NCBI GenBank assembly: GCA_029550345.1
Contig: JAKPHK010000015.1
Coordinates: 1-64,000, forward strand
Length of the DNA stretch: 64,000 nt
Direction of reading: 5' to 3'
DNA from: Pseudomonadota bacterium
Lineage (GTDB): Bacteria; Pseudomonadota; Alphaproteobacteria; Sphingomonadales; Sphingomonadaceae
Each line of letters starts with the position of its first letter. The first letter of the stretch is position 1. A model generated the notes under the pieces. It ran no database searches, was not told the origin of the DNA, and saw only the letters and a list, made by a program, of their open reading frames with translations. A program made the position numbers and the translations under genes. Below, in pieces: positions 39,215 to 49,226 of the stretch.

Positions 39215-39619
39215 TCAGCGATATAGTCCGCCATAACAGGTCATGGTCCCGTCCCGGCTGGTTGCCTTGTATTGATAGAGACCTCCGCAAGCCACTGCGT
39301 TGCCGTTCCTGCTCTCAGCAAAATAGTTGTAACGGCCCCCGGCGCATACAGCATTGCCATCTCGGCTTTCGGCTTTGTAATCGTAACGGCCGCCACACGC
39401 GACCGAGTTGCCGTTCCTGCTTTCGGCATGGTAGTCATACAGGCCGCCTGCGCAGACATGATTGCCGTCGCGACTTTCTCCCTTGTAGTCATAGAGTCCG
39501 CCACAGGCGACCATCGTCCCATCGCGGTTTTCGGCCTTGTAATTATAACGCCCGCCCGCGCAGACGCTTGAACCATCAAGACTTTCGGCCTTGTAGTCAT
39601 AACCGCAGCCGCACACGAC
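39215..39619 (-). repeat. Tandem repeat tract, 54-nt (18-aa) period, about 7.5 copies
   Basis: VCAGGRYNYKAENRDGTM / VACGGLYDYKGESRDGNH / VCAGGLYDYHAESRNGNS / VACGGRYDYKAESRDGNA / VCAGGRYNYFAESRNGNA / VACGGLYQYKATSRDGTM / TCYGGLYR. Confidence 0.9.
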
Positions 39620-40228
39620 GTCGGAATTGCCAATCCGACGGTAATAGTTGCTGCCCGCTTCGCAGCCCTGATACAGGTTTCTGGCACGCGGCGCCGCGGT
39701 TTGTAACGACGCCTGGCTGGCGGGGGAAACGCCCAAAGCCGGCGAACTGCCCGCAGCCGGGCTTGCCGAAACCGGCGACGGAGCGACATTGCATTGGCTG
39801 GTAAAGGCCTGCGCGCGGACCGGATCGAGCGTGCACAACTTGCTCTCCGCATAATATGAAACAGCAGCCTTCAGATCGCTGTCTATCGGGGTCAGGCGGA
39901 TTATGAAAACGTTCCACCAATCGGCATTTTCCGGCCCTTGCGGCAGCTCAACTCCAACCAGGGCAATCATCCTATCGGCATAGTTGGGGTCAAGCACCAT
40001 CTGGCGATGGATAAGGGTGGTCCGCCCGCCAAAACCGTGTTCGCCATCGAACCCCGGGGCTTGCGGCAACAGGCCGAAGGTATTGAATGCCCCCGCGATC
40101 GTATCTCTGAACGGACCGATTTCGTGCGCGTCACCGATGAACAACGACCGGTAGGCAAGGAACAAGGCCAAACCCGCGCCGAGCCACAGTTTCCAGCGCG
40201 CTCTGCCCGCTGCCTTCTCCTCAACCAC
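39215..40228 (-). CDS. Membrane-anchored protein with C-terminal 18-aa tandem repeats
   Basis: N-terminal TM WKLWLGAGLALFLAYRSLFIG; C-terminal repeats; probable GTG start (VVEEKAAGRARWK) just after the upstream gene. Confidence 0.72.
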   Translation of the reverse strand: MVEEKAAGRARWKLWLGAGLALFLAYRSLFIGDAHEIGPFRDTIAGAFNTFGLLPQAPGFDGEHGFGGRTTLIHRQMVLDPNYADRMIALVGVELPQGPENADWWNVFIIRLTPIDSDLKAAVSYYAESKLCTLDPVRAQAFTSQCNVAPSPVSASPAAGSSPALGVSPASQASLQTAAPRARNLYQGCEAGSNYYRRIGNSDVVCGCGYDYKAESLDGSSVCAGGRYNYKAENRDGTMVACGGLYDYKGESRDGNHVCAGGLYDYHAESRNGNSVACGGRYDYKAESRDGNAVCAGGRYNYFAESRNGNAVACGGLYQYKATSRDGTMTCYGGLYR

Positions 40229-40247
40229 TCCGCCGCCCCCCAGGCTG

Positions 40248-41222
40248 TCAGTGCGCGGCGTAAACCCGGCCTGACTGAGCCAGACGCTGGCGCGAGGTGT
40301 TAACCGGCACCGCGATCGCCGTGCCCGGATCATAGACCTTGCCGACGCCCTGGCTGCCCTTGGGCACCCAGATTTCGACCCAGGTGTTCGAATAGCCATT
40401 GGGCTTGTAGCGCACCCAGTAGCCATCGGGGTGCTTGCTCCAGCGGGTTGCCGGCACGTCGATGCTGCCTTCGCCGCGCGGCGCCACGCCGCCCAGCACC
40501 GCGACCCGCTCGATATCGGCATAGCTTGATCCCGGGGTGCTCATCAGCCCGCGAATCCGGCTTTCCGCCTCGATCACGGTGCGCACAGGACCGGGCATTC
40601 CGCCGGTTACGCTGTTGAGCTGCGCGTTTGTCAGCACGGAAAGCGCGCTGCGGTTGAGCGAGAGCAGCATCTTCTTGGGCAGCAGCACCGCCGCCACGCC
40701 CTTGAGCCGGGTATCCAGATCCTCAAACTTGGCGCGGGCGACTATCGCCCACAGCAGCAACTGGATATCGCGCTGAGCGATTTCCGGATGGGCTACGGAG
40801 TTTTGCAGGATCGTGGTCACCGCCACCTTGGCCGAGCCCTTGACCGGACCAAGCAGATAGCCATCGCCGCCGCCAGGTCCATAGGTCCCGGCGTGGAGGC
40901 AATAGGACTGGGCGTGCATCTTGTAATAGCCCGGCGCCAGCACGAACCCGCCCTGGGCGGTGCGTGGCAGCGTGGTCAGGTCGAGCGCGCCGACCGGCGG
41001 AGTGTAGCCATCGGTGCTGGCATCGCCCCAGATCGCGTCCTTGATGCTGGTCGAGATCGGAGCAGGACCCGAAAGCAGATCGGGAACCTTGGGCGTCTTG
41101 ACCGGAAGATTACGCACCACCGTGCCCCCCAGCCCGCCCAACTGGGCATCGGCGCTGGTGGTCACCATCAAAGTACCAGACAGGACCAGCAGCATCGGCA
41201 TCAGCACTTTGATCGGTTTCAT
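40248..41222 (-). CDS. Unknown secreted 324-aa protein
   Basis: Signal peptide MKPIKVLMPMLLVLSGTLMVTTSADAQ; upstream in tandem with the repeat protein. Confidence 0.75.
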   Translation of the reverse strand: MKPIKVLMPMLLVLSGTLMVTTSADAQLGGLGGTVVRNLPVKTPKVPDLLSGPAPISTSIKDAIWGDASTDGYTPPVGALDLTTLPRTAQGGFVLAPGYYKMHAQSYCLHAGTYGPGGGDGYLLGPVKGSAKVAVTTILQNSVAHPEIAQRDIQLLLWAIVARAKFEDLDTRLKGVAAVLLPKKMLLSLNRSALSVLTNAQLNSVTGGMPGPVRTVIEAESRIRGLMSTPGSSYADIERVAVLGGVAPRGEGSIDVPATRWSKHPDGYWVRYKPNGYSNTWVEIWVPKGSQGVGKVYDPGTAIAVPVNTSRQRLAQSGRVYAAH

Positions 41223-41344
41223 GGCGGATCCTCTTGAGCGAAAAGGCTTACAAAACAGGGCGGAGCAAACCGCCGCGCGAACCTTTCTCTATAATAGGCG
41301 GCGCAAGGCTGTCTTGGCAAAAAACGTCAAGACCTGCGAAATGA

Positions 41345-42148
41345 TTACGGCGCGCTCCACCGCAGTGACATACAGGTGAACCCGGCGTCGATCATCGCAA
41401 TCGCGGCGTTTTCCAGCGGCATGACATTCAGCCCGTGGGCATCAAGCGCCTCCAGAATGCGCGGATAATGCGCCCCGGCCAGCACCCGGTCATTAACCCG
41501 CAGCACATTGGCCCCGCCCTCTTCGCCGTCAGGCACCTCGATCACGCGCAGGCCAGCGAAGATCCCGGTCGCAGCAAGGGCGCGGGTGGACAGGACCGTC
41601 TCTTCGTCCAGCAGCGAACTGGCGGTCTTGAGGTGGAGCACTTCGCGCGGGGTTTCGGCGATTACGCCGCGATAGCCGATGGTCGCCAGAACCGCGATCA
41701 GCGCCTCTGCCCCTTCGCGGTCGGTGCGGGCGGACAGGCCGATCAGTACCTTGTCCGGCAGCATCAGCACATCGCCGCCATCGGCATGGCCGACCGGCAG
41801 ATCGATCACCTGTTCGAACAATTGCTCGAGTGTCGGACGCAGGAACGCCCCCTCGCCAGCCCGGCTCGGCGCACCGGGGCGCAGCACGATCGCGGCTTCG
41901 GGAAAGACCAGCGCCGGATCCTCGACAAAGAGCGCATCCGGGTATTCTTCCAACGGATCGAGCACGGTCAGCGAAAGGCCCGCATCGGCCAGCGCCGCGG
42001 CATAGGCAGCGTGTTCTGAGGCGACATCGGCGAATACAGGATCACCGCCCGCTCCCGCACGCAGCCCCTTGACCACGCTGGCACCGGGTTTGCGCAGGAT
42101 TGCGCGGTTGAAGGAATGGATCTGGCTCAACGGCTGAAAGCTCCCCAA
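41345..42148 (-). CDS. Dimethylarginine dimethylaminohydrolase / amidinotransferase-family protein
   Basis: DPLEEYPDALFVEDPALVFPEAAIVLRPGAPSRAGE ... HADGGDVLMLPDKVLIGLSARTDREGAEAL ... GANVLRVNDRVLAG. Confidence 0.87.
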   Translation of the reverse strand: MGSFQPLSQIHSFNRAILRKPGASVVKGLRAGAGGDPVFADVASEHAAYAAALADAGLSLTVLDPLEEYPDALFVEDPALVFPEAAIVLRPGAPSRAGEGAFLRPTLEQLFEQVIDLPVGHADGGDVLMLPDKVLIGLSARTDREGAEALIAVLATIGYRGVIAETPREVLHLKTASSLLDEETVLSTRALAATGIFAGLRVIEVPDGEEGGANVLRVNDRVLAGAHYPRILEALDAHGLNVMPLENAAIAMIDAGFTCMSLRWSAP

Positions 42149-42150
42149 AG

Positions 42151-42182
42151 AAAAGGGCGGAACGCCGCATGGCGCCCCGCCC
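42151..42182 (-). terminator. Rho-independent terminator downstream of the GlsB/YeaQ-type gene
   Basis: Minus strand GGGCGGGGCGCCATGCGGCGTTCCGCCC then TTTTCTTT. Confidence 0.75.
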
Positions 42183-42204
42183 TATTTACTGCTTCAAGGC
42201 ATTA

Positions 42205-42459
42205 TTACATCGAGAAGCCGAACTTGCGCGCGACGAAAATCACCACCAACGCACCGACCAGCGACCACAGGAAGCCCGCCGGCTTCATCTGCGTGCCCGG
42301 CTGCTTGTCCATCATGGTGCCGACGGTGCCGGCCAGGAACGAGCCGACCACGCCCAGAATGGCGCTCATGGCCCAGCCCATCGGAACTTCACCGGGATAA
42401 ACGAACCGCGCCAGAATACCGACGATCAGGCCCGTGATGGCCATGCTGACATACTTCAT
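42205..42459 (-). CDS. GlsB/YeaQ/YmgE (transglycosylase-associated) small membrane protein
   Basis: MKYVSMAITGLIVGILARFVYPGEVPMGWAMSAILGVVGSFLAGTVGTMM. Confidence 0.87.
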   Translation of the reverse strand: MKYVSMAITGLIVGILARFVYPGEVPMGWAMSAILGVVGSFLAGTVGTMMDKQPGTQMKPAGFLWSLVGALVVIFVARKFGFSM

Positions 42460-42561
42460 TGCGCTTCCCCTTTGCCTGCAGGTGGGGTCATGTCCCGCCT
42501 GCTCCTAATGGCTGCAGGCGACACCATTGCACCTGCAAAGTCAAGCATCTGACCGTAGGGC

Positions 42562-43110
42562 CTAGGCCTTGCAGTCACCGACCCGTTCGGTGGTGACGGT
42601 CTGCTCGATGTGCATCGTCTTGCCGCCCGGACCGGTCATTTCGGCCTTGGCGTCAACCACCGATCCGGTTGGCGCATAGGTGCCGTGCGATGCCACCTTC
42701 ATCGCCATCCCTTCCTTGCTCTTGCAGGTGAAGGCCGAATCAATCGTTCCGCCGCTCGCCTCGAACTTTTCGAACTGGCAGTCCCCCTTGGCCATCTGCT
42801 CTTTCATCACCTCGACGCCCTTGGCGGCGTGTTCGGGCGTAATGCAGCTTTCGGTACTGGCGGCCTTGCTCATCGATTCCTTCATCTTCTCCATCAGCTG
42901 CGGAGGAAGACCGGGAATCTCTGCCTTGGTGACGTTGATGGTGGTGCGATAGAGCCCCGGCTCCATCTTGAAGGCCACTTCCGCTGCTGCGGCCACCGCC
43001 TTGTCGGCCGGCGCGGCGGACGTTTCGGCATCGCTGCCCGACTTGCCGCAGGCAGAAAGCGATGCGGTGCCGACAACGATCAGGGCGGCGGAAAGAACTT
43101 GGCGTTTCAT
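42562..43110 (-). CDS. DUF3617-like lipoprotein
   Basis: MKRQVLSAALIVVGTASLSACGKSGS lipobox; MEPGLYRTTINVTKAEIPGLPPQ...STESCITPEHA...GDCQFEKFEASGGTIDSAFTCKSKEG. Confidence 0.82.
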   Translation of the reverse strand: MKRQVLSAALIVVGTASLSACGKSGSDAETSAAPADKAVAAAAEVAFKMEPGLYRTTINVTKAEIPGLPPQLMEKMKESMSKAASTESCITPEHAAKGVEVMKEQMAKGDCQFEKFEASGGTIDSAFTCKSKEGMAMKVASHGTYAPTGSVVDAKAEMTGPGGKTMHIEQTVTTERVGDCKA

Positions 43111-43173
43111 GGCTGGCTCCCGGGAGACTGAAATCGGGAGCCAGCCTATCAGCGGGTGAGAAGGGTTCAAGCG

Positions 43174-43548
43174 CTAAGCGGCAAAGCGCAGAGCAGCGTG
43201 CGGCTTGCCTTGCCATTCGCCATGCAGAAAGCTGCGGAATGTCCGGTGCAGATGATCGACCACCGCCGGATAGAGCGGCCGATCGAAAGCAATACCGGCC
43301 GAGTGGCCCTTGACCCAGCGGATCACTCCGCCCAGCCCCTCGATCCTTTCAGGGTGGACCACCACCAGATCGTCCACGCCCATCACCAGTGCCATGCTGT
43401 CGATTCGGCAACCGCCCTCCGAGATGTCGGAGATCACCACCCGGTCAGCAAAGCCCGACCGGCTGCGGCAACGCGCCGGCAGCACCAGTTGCAACCGGGG
43501 TGAACGGCGCAGCAGATAAAGTCGGTCCGGTTCCATCGCATCCTCCAT
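43174..43548 (-). CDS. PilZ domain protein
   Basis: RRSPRLQLVLPARCRSRSGFADRVVISDISEGGCRID...IRWVKGHSAGIAFDRPL. Confidence 0.85.
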   Translation of the reverse strand: MEDAMEPDRLYLLRRSPRLQLVLPARCRSRSGFADRVVISDISEGGCRIDSMALVMGVDDLVVVHPERIEGLGGVIRWVKGHSAGIAFDRPLYPAVVDHLHRTFRSFLHGEWQGKPHAALRFAA

Positions 43549-43717
43549 CCCGGGCTGTGCCGCCTTGCCGTAACGGCAGCGGCGCCGGCGCCACGAATAA
43601 CGGCGGAGCGGCCATGACGTTTAAGGGGCGAACTGCTTTACGATTACGTCAAGTTCCCCTTGCGATAGGCGGAAAACCGGGCCAATCTGGCCACGATAGC
43701 GATAGTGGAGAGGCGCG

Positions 43718-44911
43718 ATGGATCTGGAATTCAGCCCCGAAGAGATCGCCTTCCGTGAGGAAGTGCGAACCTTCATTGCCGAAAATTACCCCGCGGAATT
43801 GCGCGGCAAGCAGGACGAAGGCGACGAGCTGACCAAGGAGGATTTCCTCTCCTGGCACAAGGCGCTTTACAAGAAGGGCTGGATCGCCCCGGCCTGGCCG
43901 GTCGAATACGGCGGCACCGGCTGGTCGGTCACCCAGCGCTATATCTTTTCGGAAGAAGCCGCCCGGGCGGACTGCATCCGCCTGCTGCCCTTCGGCCTGA
44001 CCATGGTCGCTCCGGTGATCTACACCTTTGGCACGCCCGAACAGAAGGCCCGCTTCCTGCCCCGGATCCTTTCGGGTGAGGACTGGTGGTGTCAGGGCTA
44101 TTCCGAGCCGGGATCGGGTTCCGACCTCGCCTCGCTGCGGACCAAGGCGGTGCGGGACGGCGATCATTATGTGGTCAACGGCCAGAAGACCTGGACCACC
44201 CTGGCCCAGCACGCCGACTGGGGCTTTTTCCTGGTCCGCACCGATCCCGATGCCAAGCAGCAGGAAGGCATCTCGTTCCTGCTGATCGACATGAAGTCGC
44301 CCGGCATCGAAGTGCGCCCGATCATCACCCTGGGGGGTGAGCACGAAGTGAACGAGGTGTTCCTCGACAATGTCCGGGTGCCGGTTGAAAACCGCGTCTT
44401 CGAAGAGAACAAGGGCTGGACCTGCGCCAAGTTCCTGCTCGCCCACGAACGCGTCGGGATTGCCGGGGTCGCCAGCTCCAAGCGCGGGGTTGAGCGGATC
44501 CGCGCGATCGCCAGCACCGAAATGGATGGCGAAAAGCCGTTGCTGGCCAACCCGTTCTTCCGCCGCAAGGTGGCCGAACTGGAAATGGACCTGGCGGCGC
44601 TGGAATATACCGAGCTGCGCACCCTTTCGGGCATGGCCGCCGGCAAGGGGCCGGGGCCGGAAAGCTCGGTGCTCAAGATCAAGGGCAGCGAGATCCAGCA
44701 GCGGCTGACCGAACTGACCCTGGAAATGGCCGGCCACTATGGCGCGCCCTATTTCCGCAGCTTTGGTGAGGGCGACAACGAACACGCCGTCGGACCGGGC
44801 TGGGCCAACCGCGCCGCACCGACCTATTACAACGTACGCAAGACCACGATCTATGGCGGGTCGAACGAAATCCAGCGCAACATCATCGCCAAGATGGTTC
44901 TTGGGCTCTGA
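43718..44911 (+). CDS. Acyl-CoA dehydrogenase
   Basis: WPVEYGGTGWS ... GYSEPGSGSDLASLRTKAVRDGDHYVVNGQKTWTTLAQHADW ... TIYGGSNEIQRNIIAKMVLGL. Confidence 0.95.
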   Translation: MDLEFSPEEIAFREEVRTFIAENYPAELRGKQDEGDELTKEDFLSWHKALYKKGWIAPAWPVEYGGTGWSVTQRYIFSEEAARADCIRLLPFGLTMVAPVIYTFGTPEQKARFLPRILSGEDWWCQGYSEPGSGSDLASLRTKAVRDGDHYVVNGQKTWTTLAQHADWGFFLVRTDPDAKQQEGISFLLIDMKSPGIEVRPIITLGGEHEVNEVFLDNVRVPVENRVFEENKGWTCAKFLLAHERVGIAGVASSKRGVERIRAIASTEMDGEKPLLANPFFRRKVAELEMDLAALEYTELRTLSGMAAGKGPGPESSVLKIKGSEIQQRLTELTLEMAGHYGAPYFRSFGEGDNEHAVGPGWANRAAPTYYNVRKTTIYGGSNEIQRNIIAKMVLGL

Positions 44912-44923
44912 GGAACTGACGAC

Positions 44924-46054
44924 ATGGATCTGAGCTATACCGAAACGCAGGACATGCTGCGCGACACCCTCGCGCGGTTCCTGGCCGACACCTATGATTT
45001 CGAAACCCGCAAGAAGATGCTGGAACGCCCCGAAGGCCGCGATCCCGGCATCTGGAAAGCCCTGTCGAGCGAGCTGGGGCTGACCTGCGCCCCCTTTGCC
45101 GAGGAATATGGCGGGATGGGCGGCGGCCACCTTGAAAACGCGATCATGATGGAGGAACTGGGCAAGGTCATCGCGATCGAGCCGTGGTTGCAGACCGTGG
45201 TGATCGGCGGCGGCGCGCTTCAGGCCGTTGGCGGCGCGGTCGCGGCAGAGGTGATCCCGCAGATCATCGGCGGCACCTGCACCATCGCATTCGCTTACGC
45301 AGAACCCAAGGGCCGCTATGACCTGACCGACATCGAAACCACCGCCAAGGCTGACGGTGCGGGCTATGTCCTCAATGGCCACAAGGCCGCGGTCTATGCC
45401 GCACCCTGGGCCACGCACCTGCTGGTAACCGCCCGCACCGGCGGCAGCCGCCGCGAACGCGCCGGGGTTGATCTGTTCCTGGTCGATGCCAAGGCCGCCG
45501 GGATCACCATGCGCGAATACGCCATGGTCGATGGCTTCCGCGGCGCCGAGGTCTATTTCGAGAACGTTGCCGTTCCGGCCGAAGCCCTGCTGCCCGGCGG
45601 GATCGATCTGATCGAGCGGGTGGTTGACGAAGCCACCGTTTCGATCTGCGCGGAAGGCACCGGGATCGCCCGCAAGCTGCTCGAAGGCACGGTCGAATAT
45701 ACCAAGCAGCGCAAGCAGTTCGGCCAGCCGATCGGCCGGTTTCAGGCTTTGCAGCACCGCATGGCCGATATGTTGGTCGATGCCGAACAGATCGCCTCGA
45801 TGGCACTGATGGGCACACTCAAGCTCGACCTGCCCGCCGATCAGCGCAAGGCCGCGGTCAGCCAGGTCAAGGCCAAGGTCGCGCGCAGCATCAAGGCAGT
45901 CGGCCAGAGCGCGATCCAGACCCACGGCGGGATCGGCATCACCATGGAACTGGGCATCGGCCACTACTTCAAGCGCAGCACCATGATCGAAAACCAGTTC
46001 GGCAGCCCCGACTGGCATCTTGAACGGTATGAGGCACTGACTCTGCCAGCCTGA
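44924..46054 (+). CDS. Acyl-CoA dehydrogenase
   Basis: FAEEYGGMGGGHLENAIMMEELGKV ... QFGQPIGRFQALQHRMADMLVDAEQIASMAL ... IQTHGGIGITMELGIGHYFKRSTMI. Confidence 0.93.
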   Translation: MDLSYTETQDMLRDTLARFLADTYDFETRKKMLERPEGRDPGIWKALSSELGLTCAPFAEEYGGMGGGHLENAIMMEELGKVIAIEPWLQTVVIGGGALQAVGGAVAAEVIPQIIGGTCTIAFAYAEPKGRYDLTDIETTAKADGAGYVLNGHKAAVYAAPWATHLLVTARTGGSRRERAGVDLFLVDAKAAGITMREYAMVDGFRGAEVYFENVAVPAEALLPGGIDLIERVVDEATVSICAEGTGIARKLLEGTVEYTKQRKQFGQPIGRFQALQHRMADMLVDAEQIASMALMGTLKLDLPADQRKAAVSQVKAKVARSIKAVGQSAIQTHGGIGITMELGIGHYFKRSTMIENQFGSPDWHLERYEALTLPA

Positions 46055-46161
46055 TCGAACAGCGGGGCATGGCTTCCGGGGATTGAATTGAAGGCGGTAC
46101 GGTCAGGCTGTACCGCCTTCTCCCCATTGCAGAACAAACCATAAACCCCCATAGTCTCCCC

Positions 46162-48354
46162 ATGGCCGAACTGATCATCCGCCGGGGACTCGACGAACCC
46201 GATACCTCGGGCAGCTTCACACCGCACAAGGCCGCGCGGCCGGAAAAGCATCCCGATCAAAAGCCGTTCCGGATCGTCAGCGACTATGCCCCCGCCGGCG
46301 ATCAGCCGACCGCGATTGCCGAACTGACCCAGGGGATCGCCCAGGGCGAAGCAACGCAGGTGCTGCTTGGCGTCACCGGCTCGGGCAAGACCTTCACCAT
46401 GGCCCAGGTGATCGAGGCGACCCAGCGCCCCGCCCTGATCCTTGCCCCAAACAAGATCCTGGCCGCGCAGCTCTATGGTGAGATGAAGAGCTTCTTCCCC
46501 GAAAACGCGGTGGAGTATTTCGTCTCGTACTACGACTATTACCAGCCAGAGGCCTACGTCCCGCGCAGCGATACCTATATCGAGAAGGAAAGCTCGGTGA
46601 ACGAGGCGATCGACCGGATGCGCCATTCGGCCACCCGCGCCTTGCTCGAACGCGACGACGTGATTATCGTCGCTTCGGTCAGCTGCCTTTACGGGATCGG
46701 CTCGGTCGAAACCTATTCGGCGATGATTTTTGACCTCAAGCGTGGCGACACGCAGGACCAGCGCGAGATCATACGCAAGCTGGTAGCACTGCAATACAAG
46801 CGCAACGATGCAGCGTTCAGTCGCGGCACATTCCGGGTTCGAGGCGACAATCTGGAAATCTTCCCTTCGCACTATGAGGACATGGCCTGGCGGATCAGCT
46901 TTTTCGGCGACGAGATCGAGGAGATTGCCGAATTCGATCCGCTGACCGGCAAAAAGGGCAGCGCGCTCGATCAGGTGCGGATCTATGCCAATTCGCACTA
47001 TGTCACGCCCGGCCCGACGATGAAGCAGGCCACCGAAGCGATCCGCTTTGAACTGGCCGAGCGGCTGAAAGAGCTGGAGGCCGAGGGCAAGCTGCTGGAG
47101 CATCAGCGGCTGGAACAGCGGACCAATTTCGATCTTGAGATGATCGCCGCCACCGGCAGCTGCGCCGGGATCGAGAACTATTCACGCTTCCTCACCGGCC
47201 GCCTGCCGGGCGAGCCGCCGCCGACGCTGTTCGAATACCTGCCCGAAAACGCTCTGCTGTTCGTCGATGAAAGCCACCAGACCGTCCCGCAGATCGGGGC
47301 GATGAGCAAAGGCGATCATCGCCGCAAGATCACCCTGGCCGAATACGGCTTTCGCCTGCCCTCCTGCATCGACAACCGCCCGCTGCGCTTCAACGAATGG
47401 GACGCGATGCGTCCGCAGACCGTTGCCGTTTCCGCCACGCCGGGATCGTGGGAAATGGAGCAATCGGGCGGGGTCTTTGCCGAACAGGTGATTCGTCCGA
47501 CCGGCCTGATCGACCCGCCGGTGCTGATCCGCCCGGTTGAGGATCAGGTGCAGGACTGCATCGAGGAATGCCGCAAGACCGCAGCCGCCGGATACCGCAC
47601 CCTCGTCACCACCCTGACCAAGCGGATGGCCGAAGACCTGACCGAATTCATGCACGAGGCGGGGCTGCGGGTGCGCTATATGCACTCAGACGTCGAAACG
47701 CTGGAACGCATCGAACTGATCCGCGACCTGCGACTCGGTGTCTATGACGTGCTGGTGGGGATCAACCTGCTGCGCGAAGGGCTGGATATTCCCGAATGCG
47801 GGCTGGTCTGCATCCTCGATGCCGACAAGGAAGGTTTCCTGCGCAGCGAAACCAGCCTGATCCAGACGATCGGCCGCGCCGCGCGCAATGTCGATGGGCG
47901 GGTGATCCTCTATGCCGACCGGATCACCGGATCGATGGAACGGGCGATGGCCGAAACCGACCGCCGCCGCGAAAAGCAGGCCGCCTATAACCTCGAACAC
48001 GGGATCACCCCCGAAACCATCAAGCGCAACATCCACGATATCGTCGCCGATACCGCCAGCCGCGACGGCGTGCTGGTGGAGATCGAGGATGACGAGCGCA
48101 ACAACCTCGTCGGCCACAACCTGCGCGCCTATATCGAGGAACTGGAAGGCCGCATGCGCGCCGCCGCAGCCGACCTGGAGTTCGAGGAAGCCGGCCGCCT
48201 GCGCGACGAAATCCGCCGGCTGGAAGCCACCGAACTCGGCCTGCCCGTGGGTGAGCGCGTAGCTCCAGTGGTGGGGCGCAGTAACGAAGGCAAGCCGGGG
48301 ACGCGGAAGGGCCGGTTCGGGCGAGAGACGCGGAAGGGGAAATGGGGGCGTTGA
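46162..48354 (+). CDS. uvrB: Excinuclease ABC subunit B
   Basis: [88 protein letters not shown]. Confidence 0.98.
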   Translation: MAELIIRRGLDEPDTSGSFTPHKAARPEKHPDQKPFRIVSDYAPAGDQPTAIAELTQGIAQGEATQVLLGVTGSGKTFTMAQVIEATQRPALILAPNKILAAQLYGEMKSFFPENAVEYFVSYYDYYQPEAYVPRSDTYIEKESSVNEAIDRMRHSATRALLERDDVIIVASVSCLYGIGSVETYSAMIFDLKRGDTQDQREIIRKLVALQYKRNDAAFSRGTFRVRGDNLEIFPSHYEDMAWRISFFGDEIEEIAEFDPLTGKKGSALDQVRIYANSHYVTPGPTMKQATEAIRFELAERLKELEAEGKLLEHQRLEQRTNFDLEMIAATGSCAGIENYSRFLTGRLPGEPPPTLFEYLPENALLFVDESHQTVPQIGAMSKGDHRRKITLAEYGFRLPSCIDNRPLRFNEWDAMRPQTVAVSATPGSWEMEQSGGVFAEQVIRPTGLIDPPVLIRPVEDQVQDCIEECRKTAAAGYRTLVTTLTKRMAEDLTEFMHEAGLRVRYMHSDVETLERIELIRDLRLGVYDVLVGINLLREGLDIPECGLVCILDADKEGFLRSETSLIQTIGRAARNVDGRVILYADRITGSMERAMAETDRRREKQAAYNLEHGITPETIKRNIHDIVADTASRDGVLVEIEDDERNNLVGHNLRAYIEELEGRMRAAAADLEFEEAGRLRDEIRRLEATELGLPVGERVAPVVGRSNEGKPGTRKGRFGRETRKGKWGR

Positions 48355-48671
48355 TGGCAACGATCATAGTAGTATTGGCAAGTTCAAAGCCCGTCGAGGA
48401 ACTTAGCAGTTTCAGGAAGGACGTCGCTGCATTTTGGCGATGCCAGATTTCCGACTCTGTATGGCTGATAGACTCAGAGCTGCCTATCGATGAAATTAGA
48501 GATGAGTTGACCAGGAGCTTGAGCGAGAATGATGGCCTCTTTCTTGGCTACCTGTATCCGCGTTGGCTCGCCTGGAAGATGCGAGGCCCTAAACAATGGC
48601 TATTACGCCCTACACGTCGTTGGCTAAGGCGCGCCAATGTGCCTTTTCTGAAACGATTTTTCGGCGAATAG
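48354..48671 (+). CDS. Small protein with Cas2/SinR-like N-terminal fold (tentative)
   Basis: [67 protein letters not shown]...; TGATG coupling to uvrB. Confidence 0.55.
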   Translation: MATIIVVLASSKPVEELSSFRKDVAAFWRCQISDSVWLIDSELPIDEIRDELTRSLSENDGLFLGYLYPRWLAWKMRGPKQWLLRPTRRWLRRANVPFLKRFFGE

Positions 48672-48738
48672 AGTTGTTAAATCTATGGACTCTGTGATTT
48701 CAGTTTGACCATATATTTAGCTCGAATCAATAAGAGCC

Positions 48739-48990
48739 ATGATTAAGTCCTCCAAGCTCTACGCCCGACTTCTAGCATCTCGCAACGCAATGAAATTCCG
48801 CGATTTCCAGCGGGTACTGGAGGCGTTCGGTTTTACGCTGGATCGCGTCAACGGCAGTCACCATCAATACGTCCATCCTTTGGCCACCCGCCCGCTTTCC
48901 ATCCAGCCCAAGGGCAATATGGCAAAGCCCTATCAAATCGATCAGTTCCTTGATATGGTGGAGGAGCATTCACTGACGCTGGAAGACTGA
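48739..48990 (+). CDS. hicA: HicA-type toxin
   Basis: MKFRDFQRVLEAFGFTLDRVNGSHHQYVHPLATRPLSIQPKGNMAKPYQIDQFLDMVEEH; start may be internal at 48790. Confidence 0.87.
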   Translation: MIKSSKLYARLLASRNAMKFRDFQRVLEAFGFTLDRVNGSHHQYVHPLATRPLSIQPKGNMAKPYQIDQFLDMVEEHSLTLED

Positions 48991-49226
48991 TGGATCAGCA
49001 TTATCACATCAACCTGTTCTGGTCCCCGCGCGACGAATGCTGGGTGGCCGATGTGCCGGACCTGAAATCTTGTGCTGCGTTCGGCGACACCCCTGAGGAG
49101 GCGATTGCCGAGGTTCGTCTGGCGATCGAAGGCTGGATCGAAACCGCCCAGGCCAATGGCATGGAAGTGCCCAAGCCGCGTTACCGGCCCGCGATCTACG
49201 CCGCTCGCATTCCTGAGGCTGCCTGA
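48990..49226 (+). CDS. hicB: HicB-type antitoxin
   Basis: YHINLFWSPRDECWVADVPDLKSCAAFGDTPEEAIAEVRLAIEGWIETAQANGMEVPKPR; overlaps the hicA stop. Confidence 0.88.
   Translation: MDQHYHINLFWSPRDECWVADVPDLKSCAAFGDTPEEAIAEVRLAIEGWIETAQANGMEVPKPRYRPAIYAARIPEAA

Noticed and set aside
39215-39619. Possible CRISPR array from regularly spaced repeats
   Set aside because: The 54-nt period is in frame and encodes a repeated peptide; no spacer-repeat pattern.
43649-46018. 789-aa - strand ORF opposite the two acyl-CoA dehydrogenases
   Set aside because: Fully antisense to two confident genes.
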